A stretch of 64,000 nt of DNA from Hydractinia symbiolongicarpus. Lineage: Eukaryota; Cnidaria; Hydrozoa; Anthoathecata; Hydractiniidae. This document shows positions 30,863 to 41,187 of the stretch, in pieces. The notes below the pieces were generated by a model. That model did not search any database and was not told the origin of the DNA. It saw only the letters and a program-made list of their open reading frames with translations. Each line of letters starts with the position of its first letter. Within the stretch, counting starts at the first letter, position 1. Location: positions 6,326,001 to 6,390,000 of the forward strand of contig NC_079885.1 in assembly GCF_029227915.1 (NCBI RefSeq), read 5' to 3'. Made by a program: the position numbers and the translations under genes.

Positions 30863-33445
30863 CTAGTCGATAAGGCCCGTGGAAAAATCCACTTAGGCAA
30901 AAGCCCAATGAAAAAATAGATTGCTTTAGATGTTTTGCTGACGTCACCAGTGCATATACAAACAAAAATGTTCTTAAAATCTCACACCAAATATCAAATG
31001 TCAAATAGCATTAAATCCTCCACACAAATCTTACACAAAATAAAAAAGAACAGCATGCAAGGTGCAAAATCTAGTTGATAAAAAGTTACAACATAGACAC
31101 TCACAACATCAACACTCACAACACCAACACTCACAACACCATCTAAACCGACACTAAGAATACCGACAGTTACAACACCGACAGTCACAACACCGACAGT
31201 CACAACACGGATAATAACAATGTTAGAAATGACGCATCTCAAATATGTACATCTTATAAGTGATTATGTTGAAAACCCTCAGTATTTTATTCTGAAATGT
31301 CAAAAAGGAGGCCTGCAAAGAGTTAACACAAATCAACAAAAATAAGTTCTTTACACATTTTAAATATTGTCTTTCTCTTAAAAGCTTATACAAAAATATG
31401 AAAAAGCCATCAACTTTAAATCTAGAAAAATCAGTCACTTGGTTGCATACCATCCTCTCCCGCAAAGTTACACAAAATGTAAAAATCAACCAGTTAAGAA
31501 CATAAAAAATTTCTTTTTTAGTATGATGATCCGTACTGCCCTTTACCAACAATTTTAAACCTAAATGTCAAAAAATCAATAAGCAAAGAATAAACTTGAA
31601 TCAACAAACATTGTATATATACGGTTCATAAACAAACGTTTACACAAAATGTAAAACAGATCGGTTGTTGAGAAACACATCTAAATCAACAAAAATAAGT
31701 TCATTCAGCATGTCGTATATTGCCATTACCTATTAATCTTCCACAAAAAGGTTATGAACCACATCAAAATTTAAAAAAATCAGTAATTTCAGTGCATACA
31801 GTCCACCCGTTTAGATTACAAAACATAAAAAACAAAAACAGTTTCCATCAGAACATTAAGTATATATTTTTTTTATCATCAGCAAACATTTATCCCTACA
31901 AAATTTTGTAAAATTATCAAGAAAAACAAAAACGTGAAACCATGGAATTTTCTTCCACCAAAAATGACATCACATACAGTTAGTTCTCCCCAACAATAGT
32001 TTATATTACGAAATATAAAGACATCAGCTTATACAACAGCTTACAGTGAAGTTTGATTCTACAAAAATTTGTTCTTTCAGTATATATTGCATGTGGTTTA
32101 TTTCCACAAAAATTTCCACAAAATTTTAAAAAACAGCATTTTGCAACAAAACAATTATAAACCGACTTAATCATACCATCCTCTCATAATTTTTTTAACC
32201 CGAAGTCATCATAAACACACGTAAATTTCCAATCAAATGTAAAAAAACCCTGTAGAAAAACCTGGCATATTACATATAGGCTGAAAAAAGTTTAACGGGA
32301 TGTCAGAAACAAAACAATAAAAATAACTTAACACGCACACTTTAAATTCTATAAAATTCGTTCCACTTGTCATATTGTGGTCCCCTTTGTAAAGTTCACA
32401 GGTAATGTGAAAAAATTATACTCTATGGGCATAACAATGAGTAACACCATCCTAAAAGTTCAAGAACGATTTTGTAGCTAGCTTGTTTCATCATAATTCG
32501 TGTTCAAAAAAGAAGAAATATGTTAGAGCTAGCTAAGCTTAGGATGGGAGCCTAACATTAGCAATCAGATAACAGTAGCTAAGACACCCAATTAAATATA
32601 CTTAAACTGGGGAGACTTAACTGGGTCTATAGCTAGCTATTCATGCTTAGTAAAAGACATTATAAAGAGAAACAATAGTAATGTAAAACAAACCAAAGTT
32701 TTCTGTTTGTCCAGCAAATTAGTTTGTTAGCCAGCTAACAGCTTTATGTAGCATTTTGAATTTTAGTTCAAATACATTAGTTACGCACCAGGGGATACAT
32801 TAATTATGCAAAAAAATTGTAAACAAATATGCCTAGCTTTTTTATTTTTAAAAAAACGCGGTAAAAACTTTAAGAATTTGGAGCTTTAATGGCTTTTTTT
32901 TAAGAATGCGATTCTGCTTGACAATTTTAAGTGTATATACTACATAAAAAAAGTAACACGCAGCTTCAGCGACATAAAAACGGAACGTCTAAATATATCA
33001 AAGTTCTTACTTTTTCTGAATTCCAATCCACTTGAAACTCTAGCATGCATTTTCTACTTCTAACTTTACTTTACTACTTCCTAGCTCCACTCTTCACTTC
33101 CGAAGTAACTTATTGCGGCTTTCAACTTTATTTTGCTACTTATACTTCTTTGCTTAGAGTTTTCTTTCTCTGAATCACTTTTTGCACTTTTTTCAGGACG
33201 AAGGGACCTTTCTTTTGTGTTTTTTCGGTGTCGAGGGACACCATTTTTGGAAAGTTAGCCGTTAACTTTATTTCAGCAAATCAAATTGAGTCGTTTTCAT
33301 CACGTGACGTAAACAAAGTAAACCCGGTAACAAAATAGACATATTTTTTTCGGTAACATCAAAGATTTTCACGGCAACATCAAAGAAAAATAACGATATA
33401 CACTTTGCCTGTTACAGACACACAAACAGACACACTCTCCATAAT
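30863..33445 (-). mobile_element. Helitron-like element, F family
   Basis: The minus-strand 3' end is the GTGGATTTTTCCAC hairpin plus CTAG at 30,863-30,866. The 5' end near 33,440 is slightly eroded. The interior is the inverted counterpart of 18,342-22,760 without the minisatellite and MITE. A short tandem stretch of CAACACCGACAGT-like words lies at 31,085-31,210. No Rep/helicase. Confidence 0.6.
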
Positions 33446-35662
33446 CTAGTCGATTAGGCCCGTGGGAAAATCCACTTAGGCAGAAAAACAATTGAAAAGT
33501 TCTGTCATTTGAATTTTGATGACATCAGCAAATATTTCAGTATATTGAATATGCCTTTTACTAAAAAAAATAATCTGAAAATGCATAAAATGAAAGTATA
33601 TAAGTCATAATTTAACAAAAAAGTTCTTAAAATCTAACACAAAATATCAAATGTCAAATCGCATGAAATCCTCCCAACAAAACTTCAGACAAAATATGAA
33701 AAACAACGGCGTGCAAGGTGTAAAATCTAGTTAGTAGAAAGTTACAACATTGACAGTCACAACCCAGACAGTTACGACAACAATAATAATAATGTCAGAA
33801 ATAACACATATCTCAAATATGTATACATCTTATTATGTGATTATGTTGAAAACCTTCAATATTTTAATCTAAAGTGTCGAAAAGAAAGGCTTGCAACAGT
33901 AAGCACAGATCTATGAAATAAGTTCTTTACGCATTTTAAACAATATCAAAAAGCCAAACTTAAACAAACACAAAACACCTAAAAACAAAAAGTTAAACTT
34001 TGAAAAATCATTTATTCGGTTGCATACCATCCTCTCCCGCAAAAATATGCACAAAATGTAAAAATTAACCGGTTAACAAAACAATTTTTTGTCTAATGAT
34101 CCGTACTGACTTTACCAAACATTTTAACCTGAAATGTCGAAAAAGCAATATGCAAGGAGTAAATTTCAAATCAACAAAAATCATTATTTTGAAAACATTG
34201 TATATATATATGGTCCTACCTCACAAAAGTTTACAATAAATGTAGAACACAAAGGTTTATGAGGAGCAAATCAAAATATGAACAAAAATCAGTTCAATTG
34301 GCATGTTCTATATTGTCTTCAGCCATAAAATCTTCCACAAAATTGATATGAATCCCATCAAATTCAACTCAGAAAAAGCAGTCATTTAAGAACATACAAA
34401 AACACAACTTGTAGAATATCAAATTATTATTTTTAGTATATATAATTTCATATGGTCCTCCCTAACAACAGTTAAATTTTTGCACTAAATTTGCAACACA
34501 AAATACAAATTCTAAATAATTCCTATGGTTTTCCTCAAAAGTTTAATCAAAATATAAAAGATGAGAGGTGAACGACAAAATCAAAGTTTGCAGAATTTAA
34601 TTATTTTGGTATATATATGTCTATTGATATATGCCCTTTATAACAATATTTCAATCCAAAATTTGAAAAAGAAAAACAGTTTGCAACAAAATCAGTTATT
34701 CTGATGATATTACATACACTTTTTCTCCACAAAAGTGTAAAAAAAGAATGGTTGTAGGAAATACTTCTGATTCAACAAAAAACAGTATTTGCATCTTGTA
34801 CTCATTAAATATTACCCAAAATTTCAAAAAACTGTGATTTGGAACGCATCAAATTTATAAATAGAGAGGGATCAGTCATTTCGGTATGTTGTACAGAGTC
34901 CTGTCCGGTAAGAATTTAAACAAAATATAAAAAAAACACAAGTTTTTTCGGTGTTGTACTCCCTCAAAAAAGTTGAAACTTTTCTTAATTGAGACAAAAT
35001 GCCATAAACAAAAACATTTTAGTCAGAACATCTAGAACAAGAAAAATCACTACACTTAAGGTACCAGAATTACTACATGTTAAATAAAAATCGTTTCGTC
35101 ATATTGCATGTAACCGATGTATATAAGTTTAGTTACACAAAATGTGAAAAATACATTATTTGCATACACAAATTGTGAAAAATACATTATTTGCTTAAAA
35201 ACAGTCCTTAAACTCTTCTTAAATATTATGTAATACTTTTTTAAAAGTTGTTGTGGCTTGTTAATTTAAGCTTAAAATGTCAATTATAATAAGTTACAGT
35301 CACATTCTTAGCAAAGACCACTAAGATTAGCTTACATGTAAAAAGCAACATAAAACTGAAGCTAACATAAGGTAGCTACAGCAGCTAATAGCTGGTCACT
35401 TAAATATAAACTGGAGACTTAGCTAGGTATAAAGAACATGGCTACATATTTATAAATTCCTAGCTACCTAGCTAGTTGTTGTTGGTGTGGTTGATGCTAG
35501 CTAACAAACATGTCTCGCATCAATAATATCATCAAAACTTTAAAAAACATAAACAAACCTTTCTATACTTCATTTATATACCATGCCCCTTTTTAAATGC
35601 TTTTGTAAAGATTTATTTTGAAGGCAAGGGAAGACAAATGCTTAAAAAGGACAGCCATCTTT

Positions 35663-35902
35663 TTTACAAAATTAGACAAATGAAATGAAGTTTAATTAAA
35701 ATAATAATTTAGCTCTGATCTAAGTATTCAAGTGAGATTCGGCTTCCGTAAATTTCCTGCTTCAAAGACCCATTGTGAAGGCCAAAATAGTGAATAATAG
35801 TGCTAAAGGTGTTAGGGGAGTGGTGGTGGGCACTTGAATACTTAGATCAGAGCTAAATTATTATTTTAATTAAACTTCATTTCATTTGTCTAATTTTGTA
35901 AA
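35663..35902. repeat. foldback with 72-bp perfect arms at the DIRS 3' end
   Basis: The arms 35,663-35,734 and 35,831-35,902 are exact reverse complements; the loop is 96 bases. Inside the arms, AATAATAATTTAGCTCTGAT resembles the DIRS terminal repeat (which reads TTTAGCCTCTGATCG), and the loop start CGGCTTCCGTAAATTTCCT equals the sequence just inside the other DIRS end (40,372-40,390, complement). This mix of both element ends is what an internal complementary region used for circle formation would contain. Confidence 0.8.
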
Positions 35903-35942
35903 TAATAATTTAGCCTCTGATCGTAAGTATTCAAATGAGATT
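35900..35942 (+). repeat. DIRS inverted terminal repeat, recombinase side
   Basis: This 43-bp sequence starting AAATAATAATTTAGCCTCTG is the exact reverse complement of 40,391-40,433. Confidence 0.9.
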
Positions 35943-36126
35943 TCAAAGCCACCTATTTTGGATTCAACAAACAGTTTAGTAAAAACTGGGCAAGGACCAG
36001 TATATGATTAAACAGAACTACATATTTATGGTTTGTCTGTTATGACTCCTGGCAATGCCACATTGTACCATAACGGTACATGTCTATTACATATATATAT
36101 ACAAAATCTAACGCAAGCAAATGTGT

Positions 36127-37140
36127 TCATAAACATTTAAGAAGTTCGTTCCCAAAGTTCTTGCTTATGGGCAATTTGTAATGTTTTGCAAACGTGCTAG
36201 TGCCTCTCCAGCCTGCCGCCTTTGCGATTGTCTTCATAGGTACGCCTATGTCCTCTGCCTTGCTGGTAGACGCACTCCTTGTAGAATGGGTGCTGAACGT
36301 CTTAATATCGATGCCAGCCAAGCCTAAGAAAGTTTTAACGTACTTTGCAATGGTGGTGATTCCGATAGGTTTATGGGGATATGCATAGGAGAGAAGTAGT
36401 TCCCTTGGTTGGTTTTCGAGGTTCTCTCGTATAAGGTCTGTCCTCCTCAGGTATTCATCTAGGCAGTGGACTATACATATCCGGTTATCGAGGTGGTACT
36501 TCTCGAATTGCAGAGGTTCCTGATGTTTGCCTGGTTTTGTTGTCTTCATGATTGTAGAGATGTAGAAAGTGTACATATCTGAAGATCGATGACAAAAGTT
36601 AACCTTTAGGGCACCTATTGTCTGGGCTCTCTGGCCACTCAGGAGGCACAACAAGGTGGCTAGTTTTTTCGTTAGTAACTCTAACTCCAGGTGCTGGTTA
36701 CCAGGCAAGGTTGTCATATAGTTTAATATTACATCAGGGTCATATATCACAGTGTGTTTTGGTAGGGAAGGACGTAGCTTGAAAACTCCCTTGATTAGTC
36801 TGCTAACGTCCTCGTTCTTACCAAAGCTTGTTCCTGCATCCTTTGGTAATACAGCTGACAGGGCTGACCTTGCCGCTGCGATGTAACCATAACTTGCCTT
36901 TTCTACGTGGAAAAGGAAAGCAAGGAAGTCCATACCTTGTTTATGACTAGCCCCATAAGGTTCTGGGATTTTTTCACTTTTACAAAACTTCAGCCATTTC
37001 CTTAAATAGAGATTATAGCTGGATTGGGTTTTTTCTGACCACGATGCAGTGAGCAGTTGTTTAAGATCGTCAGAACATGACTGTTTTAGGTTTGTTGCCT
37101 CCCTGAGACAATTGCTATCCGAAGACTTAGATTTGGGTGC
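36127..37140 (-). CDS. tyrosine recombinase of the DIRS element
   Basis: The enzyme would integrate the circular cDNA by site-specific recombination instead of a DDE integrase. From the ATG at 36,933 there are 268 residues: the first catalytic Arg is in LLSGQRAQTIG (R102), the HxxR box is THSTRSAST (H216, R219), a GW pair follows (241-242), and the nucleophile is Tyr252 in FAKHYKLP. The frame is open upstream to at least 37,140, with SWSEKTQSSYNLYLRKWLKF as a SAM-like core-binding region, so the true protein is longer and overlaps the RT ORF (stop at 37,086) in another frame. It ends at a stop at 36,127. All catalytic positions that I can place are present. Confidence 0.85.
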   Translation of the reverse strand, partial: APKSKSSDSNCLREATNLKQSCSDDLKQLLTASWSEKTQSSYNLYLRKWLKFCKSEKIPEPYGASHKQGMDFLAFLFHVEKASYGYIAAARSALSAVLPKDAGTSFGKNEDVSRLIKGVFKLRPSLPKHTVIYDPDVILNYMTTLPGNQHLELELLTKKLATLLCLLSGQRAQTIGALKVNFCHRSSDMYTFYISTIMKTTKPGKHQEPLQFEKYHLDNRICIVHCLDEYLRRTDLIRENLENQPRELLLSYAYPHKPIGITTIAKYVKTFLGLAGIDIKTFSTHSTRSASTSKAEDIGVPMKTIAKAAGWRGTSTFAKHYKLPISKNFGNELLKCL

Positions 37141-39110
37141 AGTGGATGAAAGACACTTGGTTGCTGTGGAAGCAGTGATAGGTCCATTCTAGGTAAAACA
37201 AGAATCTCTTTAATGATTAGTTCAGAATACCCTGTGAACCATGGTTGGTTAGGCCTGTCTGGAACTACCAGGATACCTACTGCCTTATCACTATGGATCT
37301 TTTGAATTACCTGGGGAAGGCAGGCGAAGGGTGGAAAGGCATAAAACGAGATATTGTGCCAATCCTCAGTAAACAAGTTTACTACGATGCAGTTGGGATC
37401 AGGTCGATATGAGAAGAAGGCAGGTAACTGCGTGTTTATTCTACTCGCGAAGAGGTCTGTTTCTGGACGGAAGTCCAGTTCGTTCAGCGCATAGCGGAAT
37501 GTTGATTTGTTTAACATCCATTCTGTTCTTGTCTCCTGTTGTCGCGACTCTCTGTCTGCTTCTACGTTAAGAATGCCAGGGAGATGTGTAGCGACTATCC
37601 AATTATTTTTGCTTATTGCCCATTCCCAAATGCTATGTGTAATCTTATCCATTGGGATAGATTTTACGCTACCCATTTTGTTTACACAGGCTACTGCTGA
37701 AGTGTTATCCATCTTTAGCAATATGTTAGTGTTTGCAGTATGGTTGCAAAGAGCCTGTAGTCCAAAGAATGCTGCCATTAGTTCTAGGACATTTATGTGG
37801 TGTTCCTGCTCCAGAGATGAAAACTCACCCCCTGTGTGGGTTTGTGTCATTGACGCTCCCCAACCTCTTGTTGAGGCATCCGTGGATATAATGATCTGAG
37901 GGTTGCCTCGAACTATTGGGGCTATGCTACCCCATAAATTATTCTTCCACCAAGATATGTCATCCATGGCAGTAGGGGTTAATGTGATCTGCACATCAAA
38001 GTTTCCGGCGCTCTTTTTTAAGGACTCAATTTTTAGTCTTTCGGTAGATCTGTAGTAGAGTCTACCGTGTGGTACCCCAATAAGGCTGCTGGTAAACTTA
38101 CCAATTAATGGCGCTAGAGTTCTTATTGTTATCTTCTCTCTCTGTGTCACTGCTTGACACAGATCGATTATGGCTGCCTTCTTTTTGGGGGTGAGAGCGA
38201 CGGTCATATTCACTGTATCGATGACGAATCCAAGGAATTCCAAAACTTGTTTTGGTTCAAACTCGGATTTGTCTGGGTGGACTGTAAATCCCAGTGAATC
38301 TAACAAAACAACGGTTTTGTGTACGTTATTGCAGCACTGTTGTTTACTGACGTTCATAGTGATCAAGTCGTCAATGTAGTCAGCAATGGTGACCTGTTCC
38401 TTCCTTAATTTAGATAAGGGTGGTTTCATTATCTTGGTGAATTTACGAGGTCCTTCTGTATAGCCGAAGGGGAGTACCAGGAACACGTATACCTTACCCT
38501 CATGTTCGAATTTTAGGAGCTTCTGGCTTTTTTTGTGTATTGGTATGCTATAGTATGCATCCTTGATATCAAGTTTTGCCAGATACATGTCCTTTTGGAT
38601 TAATCGAAGAATGGACGTTAAGGTTTGCATCTTAAACTTTCTTTTCTCAATGTGTACATTGAGTTTTTTGAGGTTTAGGATGAGCCTGAACCCACCGTCT
38701 GATTTCTCGGTGACGAATATGGGTGAGATAAAGTCGCCTGGTTCGCGACTGCTCAACCTTATTACACCTTTCCCCAAAAGGCTTTGTATTTCTTCGTCAA
38801 TGAAGAGTTTCTTTTTTCTATCTAGGGGGTATGTCCGATATGGGGTTTGGGGCATCTCGTTTACTGGAATTTGCAAACCAGACACTGTCTGGAGGATCTC
38901 CCCATCGGTAGTTATGTCTTTCCACTGATCAAAATGAAACCTGAGAGAACCGGGTTTAATATATTTGACTTTTGACCTTAGAAAAGCTTTTAGGGTCTCA
39001 GTATCGCTTACCTCAGGGATTAATTTTTCCTGTTGGTGTGCTTGGAAAAGTTGCTGTTGTGGCTGCGGTACGGTTTCTTTGATTGGGATTGCCCATTGTG
39101 GTAGTTGGCC
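37086..39110 (-). CDS. reverse transcriptase - RNase H - methyltransferase-like polyprotein of the DIRS element
   Basis: It copies the element RNA into cDNA. The frame is uninterrupted to 37,086 and open upstream past the Gag stop to about 39,110; the first 599 residues counted from a GTG at 38,885 contain RT motifs LDIKDAYYSIPI (~105-116), LPFGYTEGPRKF (~138-149) and the catalytic YIDD (170-173). RNase H follows with STDAS (334-338), LEL (E368) and MDNTSAV (D393). The C-terminal part, with TDLFASRINTQLPAFFSYRP and YAFPPFACLPQVI, resembles the Dam-like methyltransferase region of DIRS elements, with FPPF at the place of an (N/D)PP(Y/F) motif; that identification is my inference. Overlap with Gag suggests frameshifting or reinitiation. 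Confidence 0.85.
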   Translation of the reverse strand, partial: GQLPQWAIPIKETVPQPQQQLFQAHQQEKLIPEVSDTETLKAFLRSKVKYIKPGSLRFHFDQWKDITTDGEILQTVSGLQIPVNEMPQTPYRTYPLDRKKKLFIDEEIQSLLGKGVIRLSSREPGDFISPIFVTEKSDGGFRLILNLKKLNVHIEKRKFKMQTLTSILRLIQKDMYLAKLDIKDAYYSIPIHKKSQKLLKFEHEGKVYVFLVLPFGYTEGPRKFTKIMKPPLSKLRKEQVTIADYIDDLITMNVSKQQCCNNVHKTVVLLDSLGFTVHPDKSEFEPKQVLEFLGFVIDTVNMTVALTPKKKAAIIDLCQAVTQREKITIRTLAPLIGKFTSSLIGVPHGRLYYRSTERLKIESLKKSAGNFDVQITLTPTAMDDISWWKNNLWGSIAPIVRGNPQIIISTDASTRGWGASMTQTHTGGEFSSLEQEHHINVLELMAAFFGLQALCNHTANTNILLKMDNTSAVACVNKMGSVKSIPMDKITHSIWEWAISKNNWIVATHLPGILNVEADRESRQQETRTEWMLNKSTFRYALNELDFRPETDLFASRINTQLPAFFSYRPDPNCIVVNLFTEDWHNISFYAFPPFACLPQVIQKIHSDKAVGILVVPDRPNQPWFTGYSELIIKEILVLPRMDLSLLPQQPSVFHPLHPNLSLRIAIVSGRQQT

Positions 39111-40183
39111 CTCTTTTGGGGCTTGTAAGAGGGCCCTTTGTTTGATGAAGGCTCGAATCTTCTTTTTTGGCCTCTTTCCAGGAGTGATTTGAGCTGGTTC
39201 TCCTTTTTCAGCTTCTCAAGCCTTTCGCAGACGGAGGAACCAAACAGCCATTCGGAATCCTCTTCCACTTCTGTAGCTAAGGCTACGTACTCTTTTGGCA
39301 AGGAAGGCTTAATTAAGTCTCGCCTGACCTGATTTAGCAGCTGGGAGGTCTTACCAGCGAGGGTCATGGCGTCCTTAAGGTCGTTTAACGGACCCTTTGT
39401 GTCTGCGTTGGCATCACCGGATTTCTCCACCAACGTGGATGAAGCTTTCAGAAGCATAGCAACCGACGCTGAGTGCATGTTTTGGATGTCCTGCATCTTA
39501 ACGTCAGTGGACCTGTGAAAATTGGAAAGTGTTTTCCAAATTTCGGTGTTTGTTCTCTTTGGGAGTAGAAAGTTGCAGTTTGATGGAATTGCTGCCGTTT
39601 CTAACTTCCGCTTGAGAACATCGGCCTTGAGCCTTTTTTGCCAAAACACTTTGGCGGCACATGCCACTGATGACGTGACTTCTGGTCCCGAGGCCTTGCT
39701 GTCCTCTTCATAGTCATCAGTGGACTGTTGCCAGTACTCTTGGGCTGGCTCTTTGGTACCCTTTTTAGAATGCTCTGGTGCTTCATCTTTGGAAGAAGGC
39801 GATTCTGAGCGCGTGGATCTAAACCAGAGGTTTGAACCAGTGATAGATATTCTTTCTTCCTCCTGTTGGGTACTGGATTTGCTAGCCAGAGTTCCATCTG
39901 GAACATTGGGGCTAGGATTAAGACTAGACCGGGTCCCCTCTGGGACAATAGGGTCTGACAGGTGGCTAAGTCTTGCCATAAAGGTGTTCATGCTGGCCAG
40001 TGTGTCGTGTATTCGACTTAGTTCGGCCTCTTGTCGCTCGGATACGATGGATACGACTTGGTCTACGATACCTGTGCAGTCCACGGGGATAGGAACAGGG
40101 TGTTCGGGGTCCTGTAAGGTGAAGTCATGGTCGCCATTTTTGCTGTGCTGTGGGAGCATGGGATCGTCGCTTTCGTGTTGCAT
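39020..40183 (-). CDS. Gag-like protein of the DIRS element
   Basis: The ATG at 40,183 opens 387 uninterrupted residues. The N-terminal part is acidic and Ser/Pro-rich, the middle (~residues 165-330) is helical with a segment DAMTLAGKTSQLLNQVRRDL and an acidic EVEEDSEWLFG, and the C-terminal 55 residues are basic and Asn/Ser/Lys-rich, suited to RNA binding. There is no zinc knuckle. Position as first ORF upstream of RT and the overlap with it identify it as Gag; I do not recognise specific sequence similarity beyond this. The spacing from the terminal repeat (about 210 bases) would hold the 5' leader. Confidence 0.7.
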   Translation of the reverse strand: MQHESDDPMLPQHSKNGDHDFTLQDPEHPVPIPVDCTGIVDQVVSIVSERQEAELSRIHDTLASMNTFMARLSHLSDPIVPEGTRSSLNPSPNVPDGTLASKSSTQQEEERISITGSNLWFRSTRSESPSSKDEAPEHSKKGTKEPAQEYWQQSTDDYEEDSKASGPEVTSSVACAAKVFWQKRLKADVLKRKLETAAIPSNCNFLLPKRTNTEIWKTLSNFHRSTDVKMQDIQNMHSASVAMLLKASSTLVEKSGDANADTKGPLNDLKDAMTLAGKTSQLLNQVRRDLIKPSLPKEYVALATEVEEDSEWLFGSSVCERLEKLKKENQLKSLLERGQKRRFEPSSNKGPSYKPQKRANYHNGQSQSKKPYRSHNSNFSKHTNRKN

Positions 40184-40390
40184 TATTCTTAAACCGAATA
40201 ATTAGTAAAAAGAATAAACACTAGAGGAATTATCCTAACCTAACACCAGCACTATAAACTCATTTAGTTTATATCACTTAGCTATGTATCAATACAAAAG
40301 ATACCTAAACGTGTCTACTCGAGAGCACTTGGCACTTCGCGTCCGTTCACATTTGTTTACGAAATCGAAAGAGGAAATTTACGGAAGCCG

Positions 40391-40433
40391 AATCTCATTT
40401 GAATACTTACGATCAGAGGCTAAATTATTATTT
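40391..40433 (-). repeat. DIRS inverted terminal repeat, Gag side
   Basis: Exact reverse complement of 35,900-35,942. It ends at ATTATTATTT, followed by the host GCAAACACAATTTC that matches the empty site at 63,206. Confidence 0.9.
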
Positions 40434-40657
40434 GCAAACACAATTTCTGTTACTTTGTGCTAGAACTTCATTTAACAAACCACACAAAACTCGCGGCTTT
40501 TCACGACAAAGAAAGACATATTTGTTTCGGCGACTTCAAAGATTTTTTCGGCAACATCAAAGGAAAATGACGATATCAACTTTGCCTGTCACAGAGACAC
40601 GGAACTGGCTTATTATTATATAGATAGAAGACACACCTAGCGTATTATTATAGAGAT

Positions 40658-41187
40658 TAAATTAATGAAGCCATTACAGTGCATCTAAAACTTGAAAACG
40701 AGTTGGTGACGTCAATGTTTTTTCACCGCGTGGGTAACCAGGGACCAATTTGGGTAATTTTCCAAACCTGGGTCGACAAATCCGTTTCGTAATGGACGTC
40801 TTCAAAAAACCTTTAAACCACAATATTTCCGTAACCGTTGGTCAAAAGTACATGATCCTATATATTTTCTTGATCAGCGTTTCAAGAGCTATAACATGAA
40901 GGCAACTGGTATACAAATTTCAAAAAAATTTTCTGTACATATAATAGGGACTTTGCTGACGTCAGCAAAATTTTTAAACCCGTAAATCTCAATAACCATT
41001 CATCAAAAGCACGTGATTACATACATTTTCTTGATCAGCGCTTTAAAGTCTACACAATAAAGGCAACGTAAGAACAAGGTTCTAATTTTTTTGCAGATGG
41101 GTTGCTGACGTCATCAAAATTCATATGACGCTTATTTTTCAATTTTATCCTGCTTCAGTGGATTTTTCCACGGGCTTTATCGACTAG
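40658..41187 (+). mobile_element. Helitron-like element, C family, 5' end eroded
   Basis: The 3' end is GTGGATTTTTCCAC, GGGCTTTATCGA and CTAG|T at 41,184-41,187. The interior matches the other C-family copies, including GGGTAACCAGGGACCAATTTG. The 5' TC end is lost where it meets the preceding element. Confidence 0.6.

Larger units (their letters stand above)
35663..40433 (-). mobile_element. DIRS1-like tyrosine-recombinase retrotransposon, apparently intact
   Basis: It has three long ORFs on the minus strand (Gag 40,183-39,020, RT/RNase H/methyltransferase-like ending at 37,086, tyrosine recombinase ending at 36,127), overlapping at their borders, and 43-bp perfect inverted terminal repeats (35,900-35,942 and 40,391-40,433). 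Beyond the right end of the coding strand lies a foldback of 72-bp perfect arms (35,663-35,902), which holds a diverged copy of the terminal sequence and may correspond to the internal complementary region of DIRS elements. No target duplication beyond possible T's is seen, as expected for recombinase-mediated insertion. Confidence 0.8.
33446..40625 (-). mobile_element. Helitron-like element, A family, interrupted by the DIRS retrotransposon
   Basis: Both parts, 33,446-35,662 and 40,434-40,625, match the uninterrupted element at 60,930-63,401. The hairpin and CTAG end is at 33,446; the other end reads ATTATTATATAGA near 40,622. The intact copy gives the empty site, CATCTTTTTTGCAAACAC at about 63,196-63,213. 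Confidence 0.7.

Noticed and set aside
36194-40205. Several plus-strand frames over the DIRS element
   Set aside because: They are shadows of the Gag, RT and recombinase genes; none has a domain pattern.
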